From contig JAGMEA010000014.1 in assembly GCA_023128415.1 (NCBI GenBank), forward strand, positions 1 through 44,949: 44,949 nt of DNA. The letters are read 5' to 3'. The DNA is from Candidatus Babeliales bacterium. Lineage in GTDB: Bacteria > Babelota > Babeliae > Babelales > UBA12411. The position numbers and the translations under genes are program-made. Below, piece after piece: positions 19,911 to 29,282 of the stretch. The notes beneath the pieces were generated by a model. It saw only the letters and a program-made list of their open reading frames with translations, made no database searches and was not told where the DNA came from. Numbering within the stretch: the first letter of the stretch is position 1; every line of letters begins with the position of its first letter.

Positions 19911-20768
19911 TTATGCAAAATCTATCAATAAATCTTCAACGTCTGAAAATCCTTCGGACTTTTCAGGCGACTTTTTTTCTACTTTCAAATCTTCTGATCT
20001 TGCCACAGTTAATTCAACTGGTTTCTCTCCTGTCTTAACAGCTTCGTTAGCTACTACGGGCTCTGTTGATATAACTTCTGTCAAAGATTCTTCAAAAATA
20101 GCATACCTTTCTTCAACAGCGCTAACTAATGAATCTTTATTAGCCTTTAAAACTCTTTGATAAGACTCCATTGTTTCTATTAACTCATTTAGATAATAAA
20201 AAAGATTACCTGATTTTTGCATTTCCTCATTTGATCTTTTTTCTTTCAGCTTTGAAATCTCATAATTAATTATTTTTAGATGGTAATCAAAATTTCTCTC
20301 AGTTGCTTCTTCTAAAAAATCAAGAAACATTTCCTTTAGTTTCATTTTAACAACTTCTTCCGACGCATTTGAAAATAAAAGCTTATTTAAAGTCTTAACA
20401 TCACTTAACAATTCAGGAGCAACAATAAAACCATCTTCTCGTAAAACTTTAATAAAAAGTTCTAAGTCGTCTAATTCGAGATATTTATAAACTGCCCCAA
20501 TAACAGCACCTATGAACATACCTGCTAAGCCAAAGGAGACAATTAGCTCTTCCCTTTCAGCTGCTTTTTTAGGTCCACGGCCTACAGTCGCCTCCTCTAT
20601 CAAAATACCAGTTAGAGAAGCCGCCGCTCCAATCAGCGCTCCTTTGCCTGCTGTTAAACATACTTCATTACGATGCTCTCCATTTGTTAAAACATATTCT
20701 TCAAAAGCAAATAAATTTAAATTAGAAGCAATAGCTATAAAAATAAGTAATGGAACAATCTTTTTCAT
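19911..20768 (-). CDS. Hypothetical exported/membrane protein with glycine-zipper-like segment (285 aa)
   Basis: Signal-like MKKIVPLLIFIAIASNLNLFA; GKGALIGAAASLTGILIEEATVG and GLAGMFIGAVIGAVYKYLEL. Confidence 0.65.
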   Translation of the reverse strand: MKKIVPLLIFIAIASNLNLFAFEEYVLTNGEHRNEVCLTAGKGALIGAAASLTGILIEEATVGRGPKKAAEREELIVSFGLAGMFIGAVIGAVYKYLELDDLELFIKVLREDGFIVAPELLSDVKTLNKLLFSNASEEVVKMKLKEMFLDFLEEATERNFDYHLKIINYEISKLKEKRSNEEMQKSGNLFYYLNELIETMESYQRVLKANKDSLVSAVEERYAIFEESLTEVISTEPVVANEAVKTGEKPVELTVARSEDLKVEKKSPEKSEGFSDVEDLLIDFA

Positions 20769-20926
20769 ATAATTTTCTCCCTTATTGTATAAAAATATTA
20801 TTTAGAATAATTGCGCGAACTTTAGCAAAAAAAAAGAAAAACAACAATAGACTTATGTTTTATTACAATCTATGTGATATACTGAGTTTTCTAAAATTAC
20901 TTTTTAATAAAAATTAAGTCACATAT

Positions 20927-23362
20927 ATGGATAAAAATTTTGACCACATAAAAATCCAAGATAAAACAAAAAACTTATGGGAAAAAGAAAATATTTATCA
21001 ATTTGATAATATTTCAGAGAAAGAGTGCTTTAGCATAGATAGTCCTCCTCCAGGAGTCTCAGGAACCCTACATATTGGACATATATTTTCTTATACGCAC
21101 ACCGATATAATAGCAAGATATAAAAGGCTAAAGGGCTTTAATGTTTTTTACCCTATGGGTTTTGACGATAATGGACTCCCAACAGAGCGCTTTGTAGAAA
21201 AAAAACACAAAACTAAAGCCCATTTAATGAAACGCTCAGAGTTTATTAAACTCTGCTTGAAAGAAACAAAAATTGTTGAAAAAGAGTTTGAAGATCTTTG
21301 GAAAAAAATGGGTTTTTCTATTGACTGGAATCAAACTTATTCAACCATATCGGATAAAGTTCAAAAAATTTCCCAGTATTCATTTATCGAACTTTATGAA
21401 AAAAATTTAATTGAGCAAAAAGAAGAACCATCTCTTTACTGTACAACATGCAGAACTTCTGTAGCACAGGCAGAATTAGACTCTCAAGAAATTTCTACAA
21501 CGTTTAACGATATAGAGTTTGAAACAGAAGATGGTGAAAAGTTAACGATTTCCACAACCAGACCAGAACTCTTGCCTGCATGTGTTGCTATATTCTTTAA
21601 TCCTGATGATACCCGATATAAACATTTAGAAAAAAAGATAGCCATTACACCTATTTTTAAAAATAAAATTACAATTCTTCCAGATAAACTTGTAGACAAA
21701 GATAAAGGTTCTGGCCTAGTAATGTGCTGCACATTTGGAGATCAAACGGATATTCTTTGGTATAAAAAACATAAGCTTCCTATAATTCAAGCAATAGAAC
21801 TTGATGGAAAGTGGACAAAAAAAACTGGAGTCTTAGAAGGATTAAAAGTCCAAGAAGCCAGAAAAAAAATTCTTGAATTGCTCAAAACAGAACAAAAATT
21901 ATTAAATCAAAAAAAGATTACCCACGCAGTTAATACTCATGAACGCTGTAAGCAAGAAATAGAATATATTGTATTAAAACAGTGGTTCATTAAAATTTTG
22001 AAACATAAAAAAATATTTATTGACAATGCAGAAAAAATAAACTGGAAACCTGATTTTATGAAGGCCCGTTACAAAGATTGGGTTGAAAATCTAGGTTGGG
22101 ATTGGTGTATTTCAAGACAAAGATTTTATGGAGTTCCTGTTCCAGTATGGCATTGCGAAGATTGCTCAAAAGTAATTTTAGCAAACAAACAAAAACTTCC
22201 AGTAGATCCTCAAGAGATTATCCATTATGAATCATGTCCAGAATGTAATGGTAAAAATATCATTCCTGATACGGATGTAATGGATACTTGGGCAACATCC
22301 TCCCTAACACCTCAAATAAATATTGGCTGGCCAAAAGATTCTCAAATTATAAAAATGCCTATGCATATGAGAGCTCAGGCCCATGACATAATAAGAACGT
22401 GGGCTTTTTATACAATAGTAAAGGCTCATTATCACAACAATAATATACCTTGGAAAGATATAGTTATTTCAGGACACGTTTTAGCAGGAAAAGAAAAATT
22501 TTCTAAATCTAAGGGTGAAGACAGACTTGCTCCAGAAAATTTATTAAAAACTTATCCTGTAGATGTAATAAGATATTGGTCTGCACAAGGAAGACTCGGA
22601 ACAGATACGGCTTTTAGTGAAAATCAATTTAAGATCGGCCAGAGGCTATTAATAAAGCTCTGGAATGCTATGCGTTTTTGCAGTGAACACATTAAGGATT
22701 TTTCAAAGTCTACAAATACCCCTAATGATAATCTTGCAAAATGGATACTTCACGAGTTTTCACAAACAACAAAAAATTATATTCAAAAATTTGATCAATA
22801 TGAATACACACATGCTTTAGAAAATATTGAAAAATTTTTCTGGAATCATTTTTGTGACAACTATTTAGAATTAATTAAAGATCAAATTTTTAATCCAGAC
22901 AAATATACAAAAGAAATAATTGCTGATACTCAGTTTACACTTTATGAAATCGGCTTTGGAATTTTACAACTTTTAGCACCATTTATTCCCTATATAACAG
23001 AAGAGTTATATCAACAGTTATTTAAAGATAAAGAAGGTGAAAAATCAATTCATATCACAAAGTTGGAACAACAAAGATTTTCCTATAGCTATCCGGAAAG
23101 TGCTAATACAATTAACAATGTTATTAAAATTGTATCCCAAATACGAAAACTTAAAACTGAGAATCAACTTTCTCTAAAAGTAGAAATAGAAAAATTAGAA
23201 ATTCATTCTGCTGATAAAAAATTAGCGGAAGAATTAAAAAAACAAGAACGGATTATTTTGGGCGTAAGCAAAACTCAAAAAATAGAATATTCAGATCAAG
23301 CTATTAATGAATCTAAGATGGAAAAAATAGACGATAAATGGATAATAAAACTACAATTTTAA
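20927..23362 (+). CDS. valS: Valine--tRNA ligase (archaeal/Rickettsia-like form)
   Basis: PPPGVSGTLHIGHIFSYTHTDIIARYKRLKGFNVFYPMGFDDNGLPTERFVEK; KFSKS signature. Confidence 0.92.
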   Translation: MDKNFDHIKIQDKTKNLWEKENIYQFDNISEKECFSIDSPPPGVSGTLHIGHIFSYTHTDIIARYKRLKGFNVFYPMGFDDNGLPTERFVEKKHKTKAHLMKRSEFIKLCLKETKIVEKEFEDLWKKMGFSIDWNQTYSTISDKVQKISQYSFIELYEKNLIEQKEEPSLYCTTCRTSVAQAELDSQEISTTFNDIEFETEDGEKLTISTTRPELLPACVAIFFNPDDTRYKHLEKKIAITPIFKNKITILPDKLVDKDKGSGLVMCCTFGDQTDILWYKKHKLPIIQAIELDGKWTKKTGVLEGLKVQEARKKILELLKTEQKLLNQKKITHAVNTHERCKQEIEYIVLKQWFIKILKHKKIFIDNAEKINWKPDFMKARYKDWVENLGWDWCISRQRFYGVPVPVWHCEDCSKVILANKQKLPVDPQEIIHYESCPECNGKNIIPDTDVMDTWATSSLTPQINIGWPKDSQIIKMPMHMRAQAHDIIRTWAFYTIVKAHYHNNNIPWKDIVISGHVLAGKEKFSKSKGEDRLAPENLLKTYPVDVIRYWSAQGRLGTDTAFSENQFKIGQRLLIKLWNAMRFCSEHIKDFSKSTNTPNDNLAKWILHEFSQTTKNYIQKFDQYEYTHALENIEKFFWNHFCDNYLELIKDQIFNPDKYTKEIIADTQFTLYEIGFGILQLLAPFIPYITEELYQQLFKDKEGEKSIHITKLEQQRFSYSYPESANTINNVIKIVSQIRKLKTENQLSLKVEIEKLEIHSADKKLAEELKKQERIILGVSKTQKIEYSDQAINESKMEKIDDKWIIKLQF

Positions 23363-23802
23363 TTAAAAATACCCAGCAAAAAATAAAAATCAATATTGGA
23401 GAAATCAAGCAAAATATACAAAAAATGCTAACCGTTGCTGGCTATTCAGATTTTGATATAAGTATTTGGTTTACAACCAATGCAACAATAAAAAAATTTA
23501 ATAAGAAATACCGTAAAAAAGATATTTCTACCGATATCTTATCATTCCCATATCATACCAAATTAGAACCAGGTCAAAAAATCATCCCAAAAAGCTCTGA
23601 AGATAAAAACCTGGGAGACTTAATCATATCCTTAGAGCGGGTTAAAAAAGACGCCGCTCAACTAGACCAAACCTTTAAAAATCGCCTAAATATTATAATC
23701 GCCCATGGGATAACTCACTTATTTGGCTATGATCATAAAACAAATAGCCAGCATCTCAAAATGTCTAAAATTGAAAAAAAACTCCTAAAATCTCTTGAAT
23801 AA
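23338..23802 (+). CDS. ybeY: Endoribonuclease YbeY / rRNA maturation factor
   Basis: NIIIAHGITHLFGYDHKT (HGxxHLxGYDH); overlaps valS 3' end by 25 bp. Confidence 0.92.
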   Translation: MDNKTTILIKNTQQKIKINIGEIKQNIQKMLTVAGYSDFDISIWFTTNATIKKFNKKYRKKDISTDILSFPYHTKLEPGQKIIPKSSEDKNLGDLIISLERVKKDAAQLDQTFKNRLNIIIAHGITHLFGYDHKTNSQHLKMSKIEKKLLKSLE

Positions 23803-23972
23803 CTCTATATAATCTCCTCATAGAAAAGTCATATCCACCCCTAACGGACAGCCTTGTTTCAATTAGGAAATATTTTATAAAAATGAAAAAAACCTTGATT
23901 AGAGCTAAAAACGGAGTATCTTATCAAATAAGAACTTTTGTTCGTTAGGGATTTATTATTTGGGGAACATTA

Positions 23973-24182
23973 ATGTCAATTTTCAGCGGTTATACCGATA
24001 TTTTTGACTATGGTTATGAATCAACTTATGACGTTATCTACGATTGGGAAGCAACTATAGCAGAAGACGAAGAGTCTGATGGAGATTCAGATCTTTTTGA
24101 TCTTGAAGAAGATAGTGACGAGGATGAAGAGTTCAATCCAGAGTTGCTATTTCCAGGTACATCAGAGCTAGGCGAAGCTTAA
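23973..24182 (+). CDS. Small extremely acidic protein with no basic residues (69 aa)
   Basis: ORF with GGGGAA SD-like upstream; about 25 Asp+Glu and no Lys/Arg/His in the given translation. Confidence 0.6.
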   Translation: MSIFSGYTDIFDYGYESTYDVIYDWEATIAEDEESDGDSDLFDLEEDSDEDEEFNPELLFPGTSELGEA

Positions 24183-24263
24183 CCTCATTAAAAAAATTAC
24201 TTACATTTTTGTGCATTTTGGCTCATAATATGTTGCAAAAAATATAAAGCATAAGGGTTAAAA

Positions 24264-24821
24264 ATGAAAAAAACTTTGTTGCTTTTGCTAACATTAAGCA
24301 AGTTCTTATATAGTTCTCTTTATTCAACTGGAAATCCAATAATAGGATCCATACAGGGTGGAGAGTCAATTGGAATGATAATAAAACAAATTCGTAACGT
24401 TCCAGAGTTAGTAAATAAGTCTGACGAATGTGGCCTAACAGCATTGCATTACGCTGCAAGAAGACCAGAGTTAACTGCTATAATTTCAACGTTAATCGGA
24501 CATGGAGCAAATCCTAATCAACTATCTCCTAATGGAAAAGCACCTATTCACATGGCGGCAAGAAACAATAATACAGATGCCCTCATCTTTTTAATACCTG
24601 AATCTGAAATAGATATCCAAAGTCCATTTTTTAAAAAAACACCGCTTCATGAGGCAGCAATAGGCTGTGCTCCTGAAGCGTACGCTTTGTTAGAAATATC
24701 TGGAGCCAAAACTCGATTAAAAACAAGTCTAGGGAAAACAGCTCTCGAATTAACTAAAATATGGGGACCAGTTTTCTTGGAAAGAGTAAACCTCGTTCTT
24801 ATGGGTAACCTTGATTGGTAA
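24264..24821 (+). CDS. Exported ankyrin-repeat protein (185 aa)
   Basis: Signal-like MKKTLLLLLTLSKFLYSSLYS; repeats CGLTALHYAARRPELTAIISTLIGHGANPN, NGKAPIHMAARNNNTDALIFLI, KTPLHEAAIG. Confidence 0.85.
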   Translation: MKKTLLLLLTLSKFLYSSLYSTGNPIIGSIQGGESIGMIIKQIRNVPELVNKSDECGLTALHYAARRPELTAIISTLIGHGANPNQLSPNGKAPIHMAARNNNTDALIFLIPESEIDIQSPFFKKTPLHEAAIGCAPEAYALLEISGAKTRLKTSLGKTALELTKIWGPVFLERVNLVLMGNLDW

Positions 24822-24829
24822 GTATATTA

Positions 24830-26458
24830 CTATTTACCACCACCTAAACTAGTAACTGGCAAGCTTGGAAGTACGTATTTTAGGTCTCTATCACCAAACT
24901 TAAATCCTGCGCCGAAGAATGGTGTTGCTGTTTTCTTACTAAACATATCATCAACACCGAAGTTAGTGTAAAGATTTCTTAAGAAGAATATTCTGTTAAG
25001 CCATTTAACGTGAGGACGTGTATCATCACGCCTATTAATACCTCTAAAATCAAAGGCTTCAAAGGATGAAATCCAATGAAATTTATCAGTTCTAAGAGGT
25101 ATATAATAATCAGCTCCCATACCAAACGTACCTTCAAATAATCCTACTCTTAACGCCAAATGATCAAATCTCTTACCAAATTGGAATCCAAACAGCGATT
25201 TCCACTTCGTTTGCTCATCAACTTCTAATACATCAGGATGGAAGTCATTTTCTGTCGTAATCTGATTTCCAATACTATCAAAGCGTTTCTTATAATAGAC
25301 TTTTCGATCAATCGATCCTCGTTCATCAACAGCTAATTGAATATTATAAAAATAGTCTTCTGCTGGGCGTAATTTGATATCCAAATACCCCTTACTATTC
25401 CAATCCCGAATCATACTCTCACTATGCATGTCGACAAGAACATCCAATTGCTGCATCTTTGTAGTTTGATCCTTAAAATTTCTTATTGTTCTTCTAAAAT
25501 CAGTATATGTTTCATCTTCATTAATTAACTTACCAACCAAGCCTTTGCCTGTATTAATTTTTTCCATAACCTGCTCAGCTTCTCTAAATCCTTCTCGGGC
25601 CTGTACAGAAACATCCTCTAAACTTTCCATAGCTTTACCGGTTTTAGAAGAAAAAGATTTAAAATCGCTAGTAAATTGAGGAAGTGTATTATCTGCCAAT
25701 TTAGTTGTAACGCTATCAACTCCTGGGAAAAATTTTGTATCCAATCCAGAGGATATTTTTTTGAAATTATCAGTGAAGGAAGGAACACCTTTTTTAAGAC
25801 TACCAGTTACATCTTCAAAATTAGAAAATGTTGCGCTAAGATTATTTTCGTTTCTTTCCAATGCTCGTTCAAGAACACCTGAAAAATTAGCAATACTTTC
25901 AGAAGCCTTAGCAAATCCAGAAATAGCCTGTTTCAAATTGTCTTCACCCTCTCTTGAAGCAACCACGCTTTTAAGTGAAGAGGCAACTTGATTAATACTA
26001 TCAGCTATATCACCAAATTTATTTAATAAATCTCCAATAGTCGGAGGAGCCTGTGATGGACGCCCCAAAGCACTTCCAGGAAGCAAAATACCTGTAGAGG
26101 AATCTCCTGTTGCTACCTCCAAGTACTTGTTACCAAGAAATGTTTCCTGCCTTATTATTGCATAAGCATTTTTAGCAAGTTTGTTTTCTTTGCGAATACG
26201 AAAACTAATGATGGCTTTACCACTAGGATCTAAACTAATCCTTTCCACCCATCCAACATCAACACCTGCAATTTTAACTTGATCTTTGACTTCGAGACCA
26301 CCAGTATCATCAAAATATGCTTTATAAAAATCATAACGATCTTTATCAAAACGGAAAGATCCGATAGAAATGCTTAAATAGAAAAATACCCCTATGGCAA
26401 CTATTATAAAAAGACCCACAATTGTTTCTGTTTTCACAGTCCAACCTCTCACAACCAA
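24830..26458 (-). CDS. MCE/MlaD-family protein with coiled-coil region and C-terminal beta-barrel-like domain (542 aa)
   Basis: Single TM then MCE domain (YFDDTGGLEVKDQVKIAGVDVGWVERISLD, IRQETFLGNKYLEVATG); C-terminus LALRVGLFEGTFGMGADYYIPL...LYTNFGVDDMF...PFFGAGFKFGDRDLKYVL. Confidence 0.88.
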   Translation of the reverse strand: MVVRGWTVKTETIVGLFIIVAIGVFFYLSISIGSFRFDKDRYDFYKAYFDDTGGLEVKDQVKIAGVDVGWVERISLDPSGKAIISFRIRKENKLAKNAYAIIRQETFLGNKYLEVATGDSSTGILLPGSALGRPSQAPPTIGDLLNKFGDIADSINQVASSLKSVVASREGEDNLKQAISGFAKASESIANFSGVLERALERNENNLSATFSNFEDVTGSLKKGVPSFTDNFKKISSGLDTKFFPGVDSVTTKLADNTLPQFTSDFKSFSSKTGKAMESLEDVSVQAREGFREAEQVMEKINTGKGLVGKLINEDETYTDFRRTIRNFKDQTTKMQQLDVLVDMHSESMIRDWNSKGYLDIKLRPAEDYFYNIQLAVDERGSIDRKVYYKKRFDSIGNQITTENDFHPDVLEVDEQTKWKSLFGFQFGKRFDHLALRVGLFEGTFGMGADYYIPLRTDKFHWISSFEAFDFRGINRRDDTRPHVKWLNRIFFLRNLYTNFGVDDMFSKKTATPFFGAGFKFGDRDLKYVLPSLPVTSLGGGK

Positions 26459-27501
26459 TAAACTTTCAAGATCTTCGCAGGAACATTTTCCTTTCTACTA
26501 TCCTTGTTCTGTAATTTTTTATTTAATAACTCAAGGATGACTAGCACTTTTTGCTCTATTCCACGAACTTTACCACAAGATATCACAGTATATACTCTAG
26601 AATCAAATTGTTGAGATAAAAGCCTAAACGGCATCTTTGTAGGCCTTACACCATACATCGGCAAAAGAACATCCCAATTTTCTGACCAGTTTTTACCCAG
26701 ATCCTTCTTAAAACGTTTGATCGAACGTTCAAAAAAAACTTTTCTTTTTTCAGCATCTCCCCACTCCGGCCTGCGCAATTCCCAAGAAAAGCATGTTCCA
26801 TCAGATAGCATCCAAGGATCAACTTTATTATCGGTCCATAAAGTAAACATATCCATTAGCGCAACGGGTCTCTTTTGAGCTTCTTCCTTATCTTGAATTT
26901 TTTCTGGCGGTTCATAAAATAATTTCCAATTTTCAAACCCTTTTATTTCCAATAATTCAGAAATTTCATTCAAAGGAATCTTTCTATCTTTAAAAAACTT
27001 AGAAATGTTTGACTGTAAATCTTCCCTATCAAATTTCAAACCACTCATGCGCGAAAAATCCGCCAATTCCTTCACAACAACGGGTTTAAATTTATTGTTT
27101 TTATAATCAAAGTAAATCTTATTAAAATTAGCCTTACCATGTTCACAGCTAATTGAGATCTTTATTTCGCCATCAAAACCATCTTCTTTTTTGGTTAAAG
27201 GAAAAAACTGCCATTTATTTAAGAAAGGTAAAACATTTGATAAAAATTGCTTTTCTAAAAATTCAGAATCTTTTCTTTTTTCTTCTTCTAAATTTTTATC
27301 ATACAAATGCTGTGTTAACTGAGCAGTAGCTAAACGAATTCCACCCAGACATAGCATCTTAGCCTGCTCACGAGCAACAACGGTAGAAGCAAAATAAGAA
27401 TGAACTCGCACACCTCTTAAAAGCTGTAAACTCAAAACAGCTATGATGGCAAGAACCAATAATGTAAAAACTAAAATAGCACCTTTTTTTTTCTTATACA
27501 T
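26449..27501 (-). CDS. gspK: Type II secretion minor pseudopilin GspK-like
   Basis: MYKKKKGAILVFTLLVLAIIAVLSLQL (prepilin-like, no Glu at +5, as in GspK); position in cluster. Confidence 0.8.
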   Translation of the reverse strand: MYKKKKGAILVFTLLVLAIIAVLSLQLLRGVRVHSYFASTVVAREQAKMLCLGGIRLATAQLTQHLYDKNLEEEKRKDSEFLEKQFLSNVLPFLNKWQFFPLTKKEDGFDGEIKISISCEHGKANFNKIYFDYKNNKFKPVVVKELADFSRMSGLKFDREDLQSNISKFFKDRKIPLNEISELLEIKGFENWKLFYEPPEKIQDKEEAQKRPVALMDMFTLWTDNKVDPWMLSDGTCFSWELRRPEWGDAEKRKVFFERSIKRFKKDLGKNWSENWDVLLPMYGVRPTKMPFRLLSQQFDSRVYTVISCGKVRGIEQKVLVILELLNKKLQNKDSRKENVPAKILKVYWL

Positions 27502-27510
27502 AATTGTAAC

Positions 27511-28350
27511 TTATGGTTTTCCTGCCGCAGGTCCTTTTGGATTAAGTTCTTCAATCTTCTTTTTCTCAACTTTTTTTTCTTCGGACAAAATAGGAATTAA
27601 TATCTCAAAATTAAACTCCATTGTTTGAGCAGAATTCCAAAAAACTAAGAAAATTTTCACCTTGTCTGGAAGATTATCCTTTTCTCTCCATTCATACGTA
27701 TAATTAGTTTTTTCTTTTTTATCCTTATCATCTAAATACTTTTTTCCATATTCAACAAAAATACCTTTGATATTGTTAGCAACTTCGTGCTTCCATATTT
27801 TTTCTCTAGCCTTATTTTTTCTAAAGGTATTATCAGAATCTTCAAATTTATAATTTTCTAAATTAGCTGTTTCATATCTAAATAAATCATAATTATTAAG
27901 ATCACCCTTACTTTTTTCTTTATTCAAAACTAATTCGTACTTAACTCTAGCAAAATGAATCTTTTTCTGAGCATAAATTTGAACGGGATTGGTTGTAATA
28001 AAATTAATATTTTTTAAAAGTTCTCTTTTTTTCTTTTGAACTTTTTGTTCAAAATTTTCCCTAATTTCACCAATGAAAAAATTTTTAATAACCTCTAATT
28101 TAAGAGCTTCTTTTTCTTCCTTTCCATCTCGGCCATAATTATAAAAATAAGGAATATATGCAGCACTAATATCTTTATCTAGCTGATTTAGTAAAATGCC
28201 TGCTGTTCTGTCTACCAGTGAAAAATCAGTTCCTCTATCCAGAAGCAACATCGCATAATTTAAAATGCGAGTCATTCCAACAAGAATAAATCCTGAAATA
28301 ACTAGAGCCACCAAAAGCTCTAAAATCGTAAAACCCTTTTTATTTATCAT
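27511..28350 (-). CDS. gspJ: Type II secretion minor pseudopilin GspJ-like
   Basis: MINKKGFTILELLVALVISGFILVGM prepilin N-terminus; order in cluster. Confidence 0.75.
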   Translation of the reverse strand: MINKKGFTILELLVALVISGFILVGMTRILNYAMLLLDRGTDFSLVDRTAGILLNQLDKDISAAYIPYFYNYGRDGKEEKEALKLEVIKNFFIGEIRENFEQKVQKKKRELLKNINFITTNPVQIYAQKKIHFARVKYELVLNKEKSKGDLNNYDLFRYETANLENYKFEDSDNTFRKNKAREKIWKHEVANNIKGIFVEYGKKYLDDKDKKEKTNYTYEWREKDNLPDKVKIFLVFWNSAQTMEFNFEILIPILSEEKKVEKKKIEELNPKGPAAGKP

Positions 28351-28735
28351 CTTCTTCTACCAAAAAAACCAATGTAAACAAGGATAAATTTTTCAACTCT
28401 TTTAAATCCCCCCACTTTCCTACAGTTTCCGAGATTTTTATGTTCTTATCCCATTTTTTGAGAGAGGATTTACCTGAAATACGTTTTATACCTGTCCTTA
28501 CTTCCAAATCTGGTACTTCATATTTTTTCACAATTTCATGTTCTTCATCTTTACTAGGATTTAAATAACTTTTTATTGCTGCCTTCTCAATTAAAAATAT
28601 TCGTTCAATTTCTTGTCGCCACTTACTGTATCGTAAAAGAGAAGTAACTTGAATCCGAGAAACTATAGACATGAAGAAACCAAATATAAGAATTGAAGCC
28701 AATGCCTCCATAATAGTAAACGCTTTTTTTTTCAT
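28340..28735 (-). CDS. gspI: Type II secretion minor pseudopilin GspI-like (track ORF starts at 28777; start at internal Met likely)
   Basis: MKKKAFTIMEALASILIFGFFMSIV prepilin N-terminus; SD-like GAGGAAAAAGG upstream. Confidence 0.7.
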   Translation of the reverse strand: MKKKAFTIMEALASILIFGFFMSIVSRIQVTSLLRYSKWRQEIERIFLIEKAAIKSYLNPSKDEEHEIVKKYEVPDLEVRTGIKRISGKSSLKKWDKNIKISETVGKWGDLKELKNLSLFTLVFLVEEDDK

Positions 28736-28745
28736 ACCTTTTTCC

Positions 28746-29282
28746 TCAAGGCTTTTGAAAACCTTCAAAGAATTCAAATTTTCCGATAAATGGTTTTAAC
28801 TTAAGTGTCGCTCGATCTTCTAACTCACCTCTTTTACGAATCAAGTGAATTAAAAGATCTTGGGCCAATCCATCCTCTGTTATATATAAAGGAACACCTC
28901 GACCAAGCTCTTCATCAGGTACTTTGCCATCAATATAAATATTATTGAATCTAACTGTCTTTGGAAATTTAAGTGGTAAATCTAAGTAGACAGATTTTAT
29001 TTCTTCGTAAATCTTTTTATTTTTACTTTCTGGATCAACTTCTTCTCTAAAAAGAGAAATTATTGCTCCTGCTCTTTCACTTGAAGTAAATACAACACGA
29101 TGGATTTTACGATTTACAATGGCTTCTTGACATGCAAACACAATAAAATCATTGAATGATGACAAGATATTTGGCCAAACATCTTCAGGCCTTTTTAAAG
29201 CAGAAAAGCTTGCCGCCAAAATGCCAATTATAAGCAGAACCGCAATAAGCTCTATAAGCGTAAATGCCTTATGGGCTTTCAC
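28746..29282 (-). CDS. gspH: Type II secretion minor pseudopilin GspH-like
   Basis: MKAHKAFTLIELIAVLLIIGILAASF prepilin N-terminus; order in cluster. Confidence 0.75.
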   Translation of the reverse strand: MKAHKAFTLIELIAVLLIIGILAASFSALKRPEDVWPNILSSFNDFIVFACQEAIVNRKIHRVVFTSSERAGAIISLFREEVDPESKNKKIYEEIKSVYLDLPLKFPKTVRFNNIYIDGKVPDEELGRGVPLYITEDGLAQDLLIHLIRKRGELEDRATLKLKPFIGKFEFFEGFQKP

